Assembly: GCA_013076295.1 (NCBI GenBank)
Contig: RQOL01000797.1
Location: 62,001-126,000 of the forward strand
Origin: Sanderia malayensis
Lineage: Eukaryota > Cnidaria > Scyphozoa > Semaeostomeae > Pelagiidae
Direction of reading: 5' to 3'
Length of the DNA: 64,000 bases
The notes beneath the pieces are model-generated. The model saw only the letters and a list, made by a program, of their open reading frames with translations, did no database searches and was not told where the DNA came from. Positions within the stretch are counted from its first letter, which is position 1. Each line of letters begins with the position of its first letter. Made by a program: the position numbers and the translations under genes. Positions 21,786 to 32,751 of this stretch are shown here, in pieces.

Positions 21786-22749
21786 AACGCAAGACATGTC
21801 ACGATAGTTGCAAGTAGTAGAGGTTACACTTTGATGAATAAAAGGGTCATCAGCTTGAAGTAGGCCAGAATATTCGTGAACAAGAAAATGTGGGTATGTT
21901 TCGGTAGTTGATTTCATCCAGTGACAAACATAGTGGTCTGTTGGCCTTGTTTGCCAGATATTAGAAGAAACTTTATTTAGCGGACCATAAGGAGATTTGC
22001 CGGTCTGAATTGCACGGCGACATTGTGCTTCTGTCACCTTGAGGGTGGCCATATTACGGTGATGAGTTTTAGACCCAAAAAATGATTCCTTACAAAAGAA
22101 TTCAGCTTTGTATGCAGAACACAGTTTGATGGTTATTTTAGTGCGGTGAACAACAGGTTCGGAAACTGTAGCAAACATATGCTTTAAAGGCTGAACCGAG
22201 TTATACATCGTATGAAGGCAAGAAGTACGATGGTTTAAATGATAGAGACCATCTGGCGTGACACGAGAGCAATCATACAAAGGGCCTATATTAGGCTCCA
22301 TACTGTAAAGAGGAACAACGGCAAGCATTAACAATAGGAGGCCAAATAGAACGAAATCTAAGAGAGGAGACGAATGAGGAACCACCTGACCGCATTTAGG
22401 GCCAGTGGTGAAAGCTGCAATTCTTGGTGCTCGTTGACGGAGCTTGGCTTCGTGGAAGCGTTCAAGCAGGGCCTTATCTAAAATATTCTCTTCAGGTTCC
22501 CAGGTATTAGCAAAGGAAGGGTAGCCTGACCACTTGATCAAATACTGGATCTTACCGCCTCGTTTACGAGAATCCAAGATGCGTTCGACGGTGTACATAT
22601 CATCATTGATAATGGAGGTTTCTTCTGGAATCACATGTTCTGTAGGCTCTTCAGGGACATGACCGTTGGTTGAATCGTCAAAACTATCAGTTGGCATGTC
22701 TTCCGATGAGAGATATTCATCCAAGACATCGTTTGTGATGATACCAATA
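21786..22749 (-). pseudogene. Chromodomain joined in frame to the N-terminal part of the env-like glycoprotein
   Basis: A single open frame contains a short acidic region, then a chromodomain at about residues 43-92 (counting from ATG at 22724) with YTVERILDSRKRGGKIQY, LIKWSGYPSFANTWEPEENI. About 30 residues later comes a strongly hydrophobic stretch (LLDFVLFGLLLLMLAVVPLY), either a signal peptide or a membrane segment. A cysteine-bearing ectodomain starts after it (LYDCSRVTP, RTSCLHTMYN, QCRRAIQTGK). Chromodomains at the integrase end steer elements to chromatin, and Env acts at membranes. Joining them suggests a polyprotein cleaved at the signal, or an env mRNA made by splicing. Integrase lies just upstream in a different frame. 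The gene is cut at 21786 by the nested element and continues at 16431. Confidence 0.75.
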
Positions 22750-23452
22750 GGAATAACTTGAGGCGATTGGCATGAACTTTTGTTGTAACCCGACGCTTGT
22801 CAAAGGTAGATAATTTAAAATGCACAGCTGAAAGCTGTTGAGAAATGTGGTACGGCCCGTGCCAAAGATGTTTTAATTTCTTTGTCAACCCTTTTGATAC
22901 TTTGGGCGTATAGACCCAAACCTTATCTCCAACTGTGAAATCAGGGTCTGTTGCACGCTGATCGTAATATTTCTTCATAGAAGCTTGAGACTTAACAATA
23001 TTTTGTCAGGCTATATCGTGAGCACGAGTCAGATTGCTGACAATTCTTTCACGATGGGCTAAAATGGAAGGCGTCAAATCTTTCGGAGGGCTAAGTGTCA
23101 CATCAACAGGCAAGCGGGGCTCTCTTCCATATAGCAAATAGAATGGTGTTTCGCCCGTGGAAGCATGTGGAGTTACTCTATATGCAAACAATACCGAGGG
23201 AATGAATACATCCCAGTCGCGTTGGTTAGAGCTTGTATACATTGATAAAGATTTTGTGAGAGTACCATTAAATCGTTCCACCAGACCGTCAGTTTGAGGG
23301 TGATAAGCAGTAGTGTGCACTCTATCGGACAATAAGGTTCGTGGTGCCCCATGTCGACTAACAATAGAATCTACCAAAATTTCTGCAATAGTAGCAGCTT
23401 CGATATCTGGTACAGCAAATGCTTCTGGCCATTTGGTAAGATAATCACTTAA
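22750..23452 (-). pseudogene. pol: Integrase core and C-terminal part of the large element
   Basis: This piece starts right at the piggyBac insertion (TTAA 23449-23452). It has SDYLTKWPEAFAVPD, then LLSDR joined directly to VHTTAYHPQTDGLVERFNGT, so a stretch usually present between the second Asp and the Glu region is deleted. The conserved Glu is kept. RVTPHASTGETPFYLLYGRE follows. TGA at 23003-23005 interrupts the frame between HDIA and QNIV. The C-terminal module (GDKVWVYTPKVSKGLTKKL, WHGPYHI) is then in the same frame. The frame changes near 22750 to that of the chromodomain-env ORF. Confidence 0.85.
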
Positions 23453-23511
23453 CCCTCTCATACCCAGCGTCCCAGTAGATCCCAGTAGAAGCAAAAATCA
23501 CGAAAAACTCA

Positions 23512-24090
23512 ATTTGATTAAAACTGGCTGAAACTCGGTGAAAAGAACAATTTTTGGGCGCTGAATTCGAATATCGAACTTATTTTTTGAAATTTTGACG
23601 TTTTGAGGGCAAAAAATGGGGGTAAAGGGGGGCAATATGCAAATTTTGAAACTCGTCCAATTTGTATCAAATTTGGTGAGAAGTACAATTTTGGGGCGCT
23701 GAATTCGAATATTGAACTTATTTTTTAAAATTTTGACGTTTTGGGGGCAAACAATAGGGTTAAGGGGGGCAATATGCAAATTTTGAAACTCGTCCAATTT
23801 GTATCAAATTTGGTGAGAAGTACAATTTTGGGGCGCTGAATTCGAATATTGAACTTATTTTTTAAAATTTTGACGTTTTGGGGCAAAAAATGGGGGTAAG
23901 GGGGGCAATATGCAAATTTTGAAACTCGTCCAATTTGCATCAAATTTGGCTAGAAGTACAATTTTGGGGTGCTGAATTCGAAAATGAAACTTACGTTTTG
24001 AAATTTTTATGTTTTGGGGGCATAAAATGGGGTAAAAGGGGGCAATATACAAATTTTGAAACTTGTCCAATTTGCATCAAGTGTTGACAC
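23512..24090. repeat. Left subterminal tandem repeats of the piggyBac element
   Basis: A unit of about 135 bp containing TTGAAACTCGTCCAATTTG, GTGAGAAGTACAATTTTGGG, GCGCTGAATTCGAATATTG and GACGTTTTGGGGGCAAA is repeated about four to five times. Inverted copies lie at the other end (26270-26510), but only about two. Such units could be transposase binding sites. Open frames across them are artefacts of the repeat. Confidence 0.9.
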
Positions 24091-24251
24091 GCACAGATTG
24101 CGCGTGTCATCAATGGTCGTAGAGTAATAGCGGTTGGCAGCAGACAATCGTAGAAACAGATCATTTAGTTGGGATACATGGTAGCTTTTAAAAAAGCTGT
24201 TTTTGATTCAGTTGACGTTGCTTTGACAGTTACAGCAGCTTCTACAATAGC

Positions 24252-26081
24252 TTAGATCTCTTCTTCGGTTTCCTGAGATTGACTGCTCGGCAGATCGAAT
24301 TCACGTGCAGCATGAAACTTATTCCAGCAGTCTCTTCCTGCTGTATTTGAACAGAGAGCAAAAGGATCGCCAGGACCAGAACACTTTTTGCAACAAAATG
24401 ATGTTTTCTTGTGACAAATTCTGCATTTCAATCTTTTCTCTTTGCTGGAAGATTCCTCTTCTGAAATTCTCTTTTCTTCATGGCGACCTTTTCTTGGTGA
24501 TGCGAGGGCAGATTCCAACGATCTTTTCTTTGCACGTGGTTTATCAGATGGATAATGGAGGACGTCCATGAAACATCTTGAACATTGCATACCAGATACG
24601 AATTACTTCGAATCGAAATGAGCTTTGCGAAAGAGCATTTTTCGATAACTGCTCGTGAAGATTAGTGCTGTTGCGCCATAAAGTATGACCGTTGACTAAG
24701 ACGTACATCTCACAAAGGCTATCAAAAATTCTGTTTTGCTTCCTCACACTTCTAAATTCATCATTATAATATGATAGTTGCTGGTTGGTTCTGTCTACCC
24801 ATCCATACATTTCACAATATAGTGCAGCAACTCTGGGCATATGAATGATGACCTTTTCTCTTCCTTGGTTGACTTCAACAGGTTCCCAGTACTGCTGGCC
24901 AGACTTGATGTCATTATCTAAGAAGACTACAACATTATTGTCGTTCCAATATGTGATGTTTAGAAAACCTTTGTGAAGAGATTTAGAAAACCCACGAACA
25001 AATTGTCTTGCTGAACGCAAATTGTCCTTATGGCTGCATGGGAAATGAGCAGTGCTGCCCCTTTGCATAACAATTAATCTAGTATGCCATTTGCTCTTCA
25101 CTGTCCATAACAACCAAAATGAAATCCACTGTCCATAACAACCAAACGTCCACTGTCTTTAAATTCAGATATGAGTTGCTCAACAATATCATAGTTTTTA
25201 CCATTGCCAGACGTTTTGTACGTTTTCTTCCCCACTTTCACCACATGGCTAGCAACATAATTTCCACCATTTGCTCCCTTATCACTGACTTTACAAATTG
25301 TCCATCCCATTCTTATTGGCTTGTCTGGATTTCTTATTTTATAAGGGTTCCTTTTGCTTTTGCTAGTCACTCTTCCTTCATCAACGCACATTTTCCAGCC
25401 AACCGTCCACTTTGATAAAGATTTCTGTCTGAGATATTGAACTCCAGAGTTAATATTCTGCAAAGGATGGTAGTCTGGATGATTTTTAGGTGGCAAGGAT
25501 GAAGCTTTGACAACTCGAAAGTGCTTTAGCATCAGACGAAAGACGGCTCATTGTTTTCTTTATTTCTGGCTGTGACTGCAAGGGGTCCTCACTCCAAGCC
25601 CATCTATATTGCCGATATCCAGGAAGACGAAGATGCCATTTGATTGCAAAGAAACCTCTTACAAAACGTATTCCTGCCTCATCTCTTGAAATCTCCGCAA
25701 TTTTCTCAACGAATGATGGATTTTCAGCGTCATGTTCATTTGTACTTGCAATACATGCCAAGAAAAATTCGTCGTCCATAATACCTTCAACAATCTCATG
25801 TGGTTTTGTACCAGCATCAAATGTAACTGCAGGTCTCCCATACTGAGGTATTCTTTCTGACGGAAATAGAACCTTCAAAATCTGCTTCCGACTCTGTAGA
25901 CCAGTGGCAGCAACTAGGTTGATCATCGTCGCTTTCAATACCATGAGTCATAAACGTCATAAACTTCGCTATCATCGTAGGCCATGAGCTCGTCATATTC
26001 TTCAGCTGACAACTCGGATAATGAAGAAATATCACTTATGCTTTCGCTATCAGAAAAATCACTCTCGCCTTCGATATTCAT
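24252..26081 (-). pseudogene. piggyBac transposase, multiply frameshifted
   Basis: The start ATG at 26081 opens an acidic N terminus (MNIEGESDFSDSESISD). Successive frames carry the DDE_Tnp_1_7-type domain: KWHLRLPGYRQYRW, then MCVDEGRV with KPIRMGWTICKV (first Asp region), RLVVMDSGFHF (second) and VVVFLDND (third), followed by MYGWVDRTNQ, the family block with the conserved aspartate. The C terminus has a cysteine-rich module (CRICHKKTSFCCKKC, CSNTAGRDCW) like the piggyBac C-terminal zinc-binding domain. The open pieces 25944-25486, 25532-25098, 25113-24544 and 24590-24252 overlap in different frames, so several indels have broken the gene. Confidence 0.9.
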
Positions 26082-26269
26082 TATATTTCAGATAAATGAA
26101 TCAGAACTTCACGATAAGATATTTCGGATTTTGTAATGTAATGTCGGCCTGAACAGTTTAGTTTTTCATTATCTATCGTAATCACTATTCTGAATTTCGC
26201 GCCAAAACTGTAATAAAATAAAGCTCATCCCCAGACCTCTAAATAATAATAGAGTCGTAAAAATTCCAT

Positions 26270-26510
26270 TTTATGCCCCCAAAACATAACAATTTCCCAA
26301 AAAAATTCAATATTCGAATTCAGCGCCCCAAAATTGTACTTTTCACCAAATTTGATGCAAATTGGATGAGTTTAAAAATTTGTATATTGCCCCCTTTACC
26401 CCCATTTTTTACCCCAAAAACAACAAAATTTCAAAAAATTAATTCAATATTCGAATTCAGCGCCCCAAAATTGTACTTCTCACTTAGTTTCAGCCAGTTT
26501 TAATCAAATT
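26270..26510. repeat. Right subterminal repeats of the piggyBac element (inverted)
   Basis: About two units of the same sequence as the left block, in reverse orientation (CAATATTCGAATTCAGCGCC, CCAAAATTGTACTTTTCACC). Confidence 0.85.
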
Positions 26511-26568
26511 GAATTTTTCATGATTTTTGCTTCTACTGGGACTTACTGGGACGCTGGGCATGAGAGGG

Positions 26569-26730
26569 TTAAGACAACGATGTATTTATTATTCAAATAC
26601 GTAGCAGGAAATGGGCCAAGACAATCAATGCCAACTCGATCGAAAGGGCCTTCTACAGGTATTGGCATTAGCAAGGCTCGAGTAGCTGTGCCCGGTAACT
26701 TTTTTGTAGCACAATCAATACAACTATTAA
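26569..26730 (-). pseudogene. pol: Integrase middle fragment of the large element
   Basis: This 160-bp piece lies between the two TTAA insertions. On the minus strand it reads CATKKLPGTATRALL and DRVGIDCLGPFPATY, the segment from the zinc-finger cysteines to the first catalytic Asp. It is open in the integrase frame. Confidence 0.85.
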
Positions 26731-28464
26731 AGGGCTACTCTCACCATATTTTTTTTATTTCATTTCTGGGTAGTTTTTGACGTAAAACAGGTACTGCACT
26801 TTTTAAATTTCGAAATTCGCTCATTAACACCTCTTTTCACGACTCCAAAAGTGCGATTTTCAGGCCATTTCTGAAAATGTCGCGCAACATGAAACGATCT
26901 GGGCCGAGGTTGTTTGACGTAGATGCCGGAACGCAAAAAAACTTCTCTCTTTGGCTTCAGTATGGAAAAATCAACGTCGCGTCCGGTTTTCTCCCTTGTT
27001 TTCAATGATAAATACAAATGTATTTTCAAACCACTTCAACACCATCATTACAAAGCTTATTGACATCTCCCTGTGTGTTTTTTTTTAATTTTCGGCATTG
27101 TTAAGGGCTGAAAATTGACCCCAAAGCTGATGCAGTGACAATGGATTTTTCCAGTATTCACACGCCTCACGTTGTTATCTGTTCATCACTCAACCTCTTC
27201 CTTCCTTTCATTTGCGTTATAAACAACCAACTATTCGTGATCGTGAATATAATAAGTTTGTTTATCGTTTCCATTTCCATCAGTTCTATAATCTATTTTA
27301 TCAAGTTTTGCTGTGTGCTTGGTTTTAGCAAGATAATTATGGATTATTTTTGTCTTTACTACTTGGGTTTTTGTCAAAGATATTGAAATGCTAAAGTGAT
27401 GCACTGTTAAAAAATTGCTCAAATTGGAATTGTTTGGTTGACATAACCCTGGAGTTCTTGTTATAAATTATATATCTTGGTGATTACATTGAACCTAATG
27501 CAAAGTAAAGGTGTATATTGTTGACAAAGTCGGACAATATGATCAAAACCAGAACACCAGTATGAAGCCCAACATTGTGCTGGAACGTTTTTCTTCCAAT
27601 TCACATTGAACTTGTGAAATCTTCGATCTCTGGACATTAATGTTCACACTCCTGGAAGGGATTTTTTAGTTTTTCTACACAGCTATGACCATAACTACAC
27701 TTGAAATATTGCCAAAATATGAGCTGCTGCTTCAAAAACACACCAGATAAGACAAATAGGGTTATTTTCATGCATTATTAATCCAAAATAGCGAAATTCT
27801 GCTTTACCCGTGCCAGAACCTGTTCGGCCTAGCAATTTTACAATTTAGCAATTTTTAACTGACCCGATTTGGTTTAAATCTTATAAATGCATAGATAAGA
27901 GCTCACCAATTTTCCATACTATTAATTCTATCGAAAAATTGTTGAAAGAGAGCTTGCTCCTCTTTAATTGAATAAATTTCGAATTCATATTGTTGTTTAA
28001 AACTATCCCGCACCACTGAAGACTATGTGAAGCTCGCTCGAGCGAGACTGCGACGTTGAGGTCAAAAAACATGCCGGCTTGCAGCATAAGCGTGAGCAAA
28101 TCATCCTCATTTTTGTAAAAAACTCACTTTTTCATGATAAACGAGGCATCAACAGATTCCTCAGATCCTGAACTAGTTCGTGGCACAATTTAATTTTTTA
28201 AATACGACTTGGTTTTGACCATAATATGCAAAACATTGAATTGGTACTGAACACAATAAAATAAATTTCATGCATTCCGGCATCTACGTCACACCGGCCT
28301 CGCCCCAGTTTTCTTTTTGCCCGACTTTTTTCTGAAAATCGCACTTTTAGAGCCGTGAAAAGAGGTGTTAATGAGCGAATTTCGAAATTTAAAAAGTGCA
28401 GTACCTGTTTTTACGTCAAAAACTACCCAGAAATGAAATAAAAAAATATGGTGAGAGTAGCCCT
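26731..28464. mobile_element. Non-autonomous DNA element with about 200-bp inverted termini and TTAA target
   Basis: The left end AGGGCTACTCTCACCATA and right end TATGGTGAGAGTAGCCCT are inverted copies, and similarity continues inward for about 200 bp on each side with small gaps. It ends past GACGTAGATGCCGGAA on the left (26917) and its inverse near 28275. TTAA lies on both flanks (26727-26730 and 28465-28468). The 1.3-kb middle is AT-rich without a supported gene. TTAA targets suggest mobilisation by a piggyBac-type transposase, but its ends differ from the neighbouring piggyBac element. Confidence 0.85.
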
Positions 28465-28901
28465 TTAACCCAATGAGCACAATCGGCATACATGCCAGGC
28501 CAGTAGTAATTTTGGCGCAATTTGTCGTATGTTCTTGTAAGACCAAGGTGTCCAGCTAATGACTCATCGTGCATTTGAAACATGAGATTTTGTCGCAAGG
28601 CTGGAGGTATAACAAGTTGTGGACGGGGCTCGTTGTTAACACGATTAACTGGCCTATATAGGTGATATAGAAATCCACCCGGATGGATAAAATATTCATC
28701 TTGCAACAATGCAATTCGGCGGGCAAGTTTATCATCAAGGGGTAAGTCATGGGTCTCAAGGTAGATGATGAAAGCTGAAAGAAACGGGTCATTACGTTGA
28801 AGTTCCCTCAATTGATTGGACGAAGGGGACGTGTTACTTGGAGAAAAGGCATGTAAATTCCCCGATTCAAAATTAGCTGCATAAGGATAACGAGATAGCA
28901 T
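28465..28901 (-). pseudogene. pol: Integrase N-terminal part of the large element
   Basis: The frame contains HDESLAGHLGLTRTYDKLR and WPGMYADCAHWV, the histidine pair and the first cysteine of the HHCC zinc finger, and is cut at the TTAA of the inserted element. Ahead of it lies the usual linker after RNase H (LQDEYFIHPGGFLYHLYRP). Confidence 0.85.
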
Positions 28902-28941
28902 TGTTGTGTATCAATCCTGGGCAATGAACGATGTCGAAATG

Positions 28942-29999
28942 TTACTGTTGAAGAGTTAGTGACCACCTGCCTAATCGACCGGTTGGATCCTTAATATCCA
29001 TAAGCCACTTCAAAGAACTATGATCGGTGATAACAGTGAACCTGCTGCCATAAAGATACGGTCGATATCGCTTAATACCATCGACAACGGCAAGGGCCTC
29101 TCGTTCTGTTGCAAAGTATTGACATTCTTGACTGGTAATAACGACAGGTTTACTGTCTCTATTTTCAACCCCCGTAGGCAATAACGACAGGTTTACTGTC
29201 AACTCTTTGTTCTAAAATGGCCCCTAAACCGTCAGAACTTGCATCAACACATAAAAAGAATGGCGAGGTAAAATCGGGAAAACTCAAAATTGGAGCCGAA
29301 ATCAAAAGCATTTTGAGGTTGTCGAAAGCTTGTTGACAGTTGTCATCCCATTGAAATGTAGTTCTACAACTGGTTAAGGCAGAAAGCGGTGAAGCAATTT
29401 TTGAGAAATCTCTCACAAAACGGCGGTAATAATTTGCAAGTCCAAGGAAGCTACGAATTTGTTTGACAGTCTTTGGGACAGGAAAATCTTGGACAAGCGT
29501 GATCTTACTATTGTCCGGCTGGATACCTGAAGCAGATATGACATGACCCAAATAATTAACTTCCTCCCTACCAAAGTTACATTTTGATGGTTTTAGACGT
29601 AAGTTAGCAGCTCGTAGGCAATCAAACACTTGACTTAAGTGATTTATATGTTCAGAGAAGGTTTTCGAAAATACAATGATGTCGTCAAGATATATCAAGC
29701 AAGATTTCCAATTTAAATCACGCAGAACCTCTTCCATCAGCCGTTGGAACGTGCTAGGGGCGTTAGTTAACCCAAAAGGCATTACGTTAAACTCATACAG
29801 GCCACCGTAAGTGATGAAGGCCGTCTTTTCAGTTGCGTCTGGGGCGAGTTCAACTTGCCAATAACCACTCATCAAATCTAAGGTTGAGAAATAACCAGTG
29901 CCATGCAATTGATCTAATATATCGTCGATCCTCGGCAAGGGATAACTGTCCTTTCGTGTCACTTCATTGACTTTCCTGTAATCTACACAAAACCGACTA
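28942..29999 (-). pseudogene. pol: Reverse transcriptase and RNase H of the large element
   Basis: RT motifs are FSTLDLMSGYWQVELAP, VMPFGLTNAPSTFQRLM and the catalytic YLDDIIVFSK, followed by IRSFLGLANYYRRFVRDF. RNase H starts at LCVDASSDGLGAIL. It is then disrupted near 29165-29202 by a short local duplication (TAACGACAGGTTTACTGTC occurs twice), so the region before CQYFATEREALAVVDG is altered. ITDHSSLKWLMDIKDPTGR is present. A stop follows LTLQQ where the RNase H C terminus should continue. TGA at 29999-30001 separates this frame from the protease frame. Confidence 0.9.
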
Positions 30000-30001
30000 G
30001 A

Positions 30002-31249
30002 TCAGTCCTTCTTTTGGACTAAAACTACCGGACTAGCCCAAGTACCATTGGATGGCCTAATTACATTTTGTTCGACCATCTCAGAAACAAGCTTGTTGAT
30101 TTCGTCACGTTTCTCTGGGTGTACTCTGTAGGGACGTTGTCTGATAGGAAGGGCATCCCCCGTATCTACAGTATGCTGGATGATTGAAGTTCGTCCCAGT
30201 TCGCTAGCTTGACACGCAAATACGTCACGATTTTGGAGTAGTAAGGTTTCTAATTGCAATTTTTCAGTCTCGGTAGGGTTAGATCTAGAAAAGTCGAAAC
30301 TGGGAGCTGGAAGCTTTGTAGAGGCAGCTACATTTACGTATGGAGACATACCATTACAGTTCTTTTCAATTACCCTTGCTGTATGGAAGGATGCTAATCG
30401 TTGAGATGGATAAATATTTGTGGACCTATCAGTAAGATTAATTGCTCTGAAAGAAACAATTCGATCATCAGGTACTGTAACCAATGTGTTCAGACCAGAT
30501 ATTTTAGAAGTTTGTAACAAGGAAGAGAGCGGCTCTAAAATGCCCTCAGAATTCATAGGAACAGATTCTGGTAAACGTAAGAAAACATCAGTTTCTGAAA
30601 GCGGTGCTAAGGTGATGGTTTCAACTGCAGTTGCTGATGTTACATTGATGGGTGATTCTAATTCTTCCCCAAAGTAAGGCATTTTTGCAAGAGGATCAAT
30701 GGACGGGGGAGTGCAATCATACTCTTTCTCTTGTATGGTAAGCTGTCGTAGCCCTAAGTCCAATACAGCATGGTTTTCAATAAAAAAGTCTAACCCCATG
30801 ATAGTGTCGTAGCCAGAGACATCGACAACCAAAGCATCCAATATATAATGTTTTTCTAACAGCCGTAATAGAAATGTGACAGAGCCTAGAGATTGTATGT
30901 TCTCACCACTAATGGTGTTTATGCTTGCCCAGGTACCTTCTCTCAACGACGGCCTATGTTCAGCGGGTATGGATTTCCAAAATTTTGCACTTATCACTGA
31001 AATGTCAGCACCCGTGTCAATCAAGCAGAGAGCAGGAAAATCGTTCAAATGGACACGAGCCAACAAAGAGTTTGTGTGGTTTAAAGAATAATCATTCAAA
31101 AGGGGAACGAAATCAGACAATGGTTCATTTACCTGCAAATTATCTTGTGAAAGATGATGATCGGTTGTAATTGTTCTTATATTGTAATAGGACCTTTGAT
31201 TGTTTCGGTTAGAGTTGTATTGTCCTGGTGGCGCATGTCGATAATTAGA
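30002..31249 (-). pseudogene. pol: Protease and RT N-terminus of the large element
   Basis: The aspartic protease core is CLIDTGADISVISAKFW, with YDTIMGLDFFIEN as its second motif. Later comes the segment before RT (IIQHTVDTGDALPIRQRPYR) and the first RT block (ASPVVLVQKKD), after which TGA stops the frame. The frame is also in phase with gag upstream, separated only by the TGA at 31250-31252. Confidence 0.85.
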
Positions 31250-32404
31250 TCAACATGATCGGGCAGTATGACCCGTTTTGCCACAGTGAAAGCATACGGG
31301 TTGGCCTCTATTATCTCGACCATTGTTTTGAGAGGAATAGCCAGAACCAGAAGGATTATTATAACCTCCTCTGATGTTATTACGGCCACCCTGTCTAGGT
31401 TGCGAAAATCCTGCAGCTCAGAAATCCGTAACTGCAGACAATGCCTCTTTTATTTCCTGTATATCGTTTTTCAACTCTCTTAATTCATTTGGAGGGGCCT
31501 GAGGACTGACAACAGACGAAATTCTAGCAGTTTTTTCGCCCTCTGTTGTTTTTACTAAGTTGTTCAAAAGTTCCAGTATTTTTGCATTTTCTTTATGAGG
31601 TGCAGGTGTTTTTTTGATGATGAAATTCCCCTTTAACCTTGCCAATCGTTCCGCCTCCTCGACGGTTTTAGGATTTCCCAATACCATGTATTCTTTTATC
31701 TCCGGCAAGAGATTTTGTACGAAAATCTGTAACCGCTCATCCTCGCTTAATTTGAGGCGGTGACTCCTCGATTGAATGTATTCTAAGTAATCATTAATAC
31801 TTTCTTCAGGCTTTTGTAAATGTGAACATAGTTCCTGCCGTTCAAGAAAACGCAGCGAACTAGCCCCAAAATGGTCACGCAGTGCCTTGCTAACGGCATC
31901 ATAATCCTGTCTAACTTCCTGGGGAAGCGTACTATAATATGTTAGGGCATTCCCTTAAAAAAGTGGTAGGGCACTTATCTTGTGCTCATCCTCCCACTTA
32001 TTTAAATTGGCCAGTTGGTTAAACTGGTCAATCCACAAATCAACATCTGGGGTTGGTCCCTTAAATTTTTCGATGGTCGCTCCGGACCTTCCCCTGGGTT
32101 GCTCGCCAAGGCTCTCGACTACGCTTTGTCGAACGTCTAAAGCAAATCGTTCATTCGACTCGGCCTGACTTTCAGCCGAAGTTCGAACGGTTTCCCCTAA
32201 GTTTTGGAGCAAAGGTGCCAGTTCCTGTACTAGTTCGCTGACAGAAATTGCTGAAGACGACTCTCCAGGAGAACCCTGTCCCTGGAAAACACGGGGCGCC
32301 GAAGTTTCTCGGCGAGCCATTGTACCTTCTGTCGTGGCAGAATGCTCAGGGCAAAATCGTGGGGCTACTTTTCCTGATCTTAATCGGAAGGGACTGGTTG
32401 TCAT
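31250..32404 (-). pseudogene. gag: Gag of the large element with a zinc knuckle, broken by stops
   Basis: The start ATG at 32404 opens a Gag with a disordered N terminus and the Ty3-type capsid region (PTPDVDLWIDQFNQLANLNK), followed after a stop (TAA near 31955) by HFGASSLRFLERQELC and ERLQIFVQNLLPEIKEYM. The nucleocapsid has one knuckle, CFHCGKTGHTARSC (C-x2-C-x4-H-x4-C), near 31250-31300. A TGA lies at 31418 before the knuckle and another at 31250 just after it. All parts are in one frame, so point changes rather than indels broke the gene. Confidence 0.8.
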
Positions 32405-32733
32405 ACAACTGACTTACGTTTACTGATGTCGACAAAGGTAATATTTTAATGATACAAAAAAAAAACTTCAAAAGTAAAACAAACAAAAAATGATTTCAAC
32501 AACACAAACAATAAAAAGAACAGATAAACATTACAGCGAGCGGCTCAAACTCACGATCAATTGTTTTTGCATTGTGTTGAGATGGAATTTCGGTCTTTTG
32601 TCGCACTTTGCTTTGTCGGGTTGCATCGTTGGAATCGCTTTATCGGTATCGCTTCGTCGAGGTTGCTTCGTCAAAATCGCTTCGTCGGGATCTTCGTATT
32701 TTCGGATAGTTCCTTATTCGCTTCATCGTAGAC

Positions 32734-32750
32734 CCACACTGGCCACCAAT
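32734..32750 (-). promoter_or_regulatory. Primer-binding site of the large element
   Basis: On the minus strand, directly inside the LTR end (CATGACA), the sequence reads AATTGGTGGCCAGTGTGGG. Its TGGTGGCCAGTGTG equals the site of the left element at 1447-1460. Confidence 0.7.
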
Positions 32751-32751
32751 T

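Larger units (their letters stand above)
23453..26568 (-). mobile_element. piggyBac-family DNA transposon inserted in integrase
   Basis: TTAA flanks both sides (23449-23452 and 26569-26572). The termini are inverted: CCCTCTCATACCCAGC on the left and GCTGGGCATGAGAGGG on the right, followed inward by GTCCCAGTAG and GAAGCAAAAATCA on both sides. CCCT-type ends and TTAA targets are the mark of piggyBac. Inside lie a broken transposase (24252-26081) and subterminal repeats. Confidence 0.95.

Noticed and set aside
23498..24070. Open frames with repeated FKICILPP
   Set aside because: Translations of the piggyBac subterminal repeats.
31250..31252. TGA between gag and protease as a programmed readthrough signal
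   Set aside because: Other in-frame stops occur in the same element where readthrough is not expected, so ordinary decay is simpler; comparison of copies would decide.
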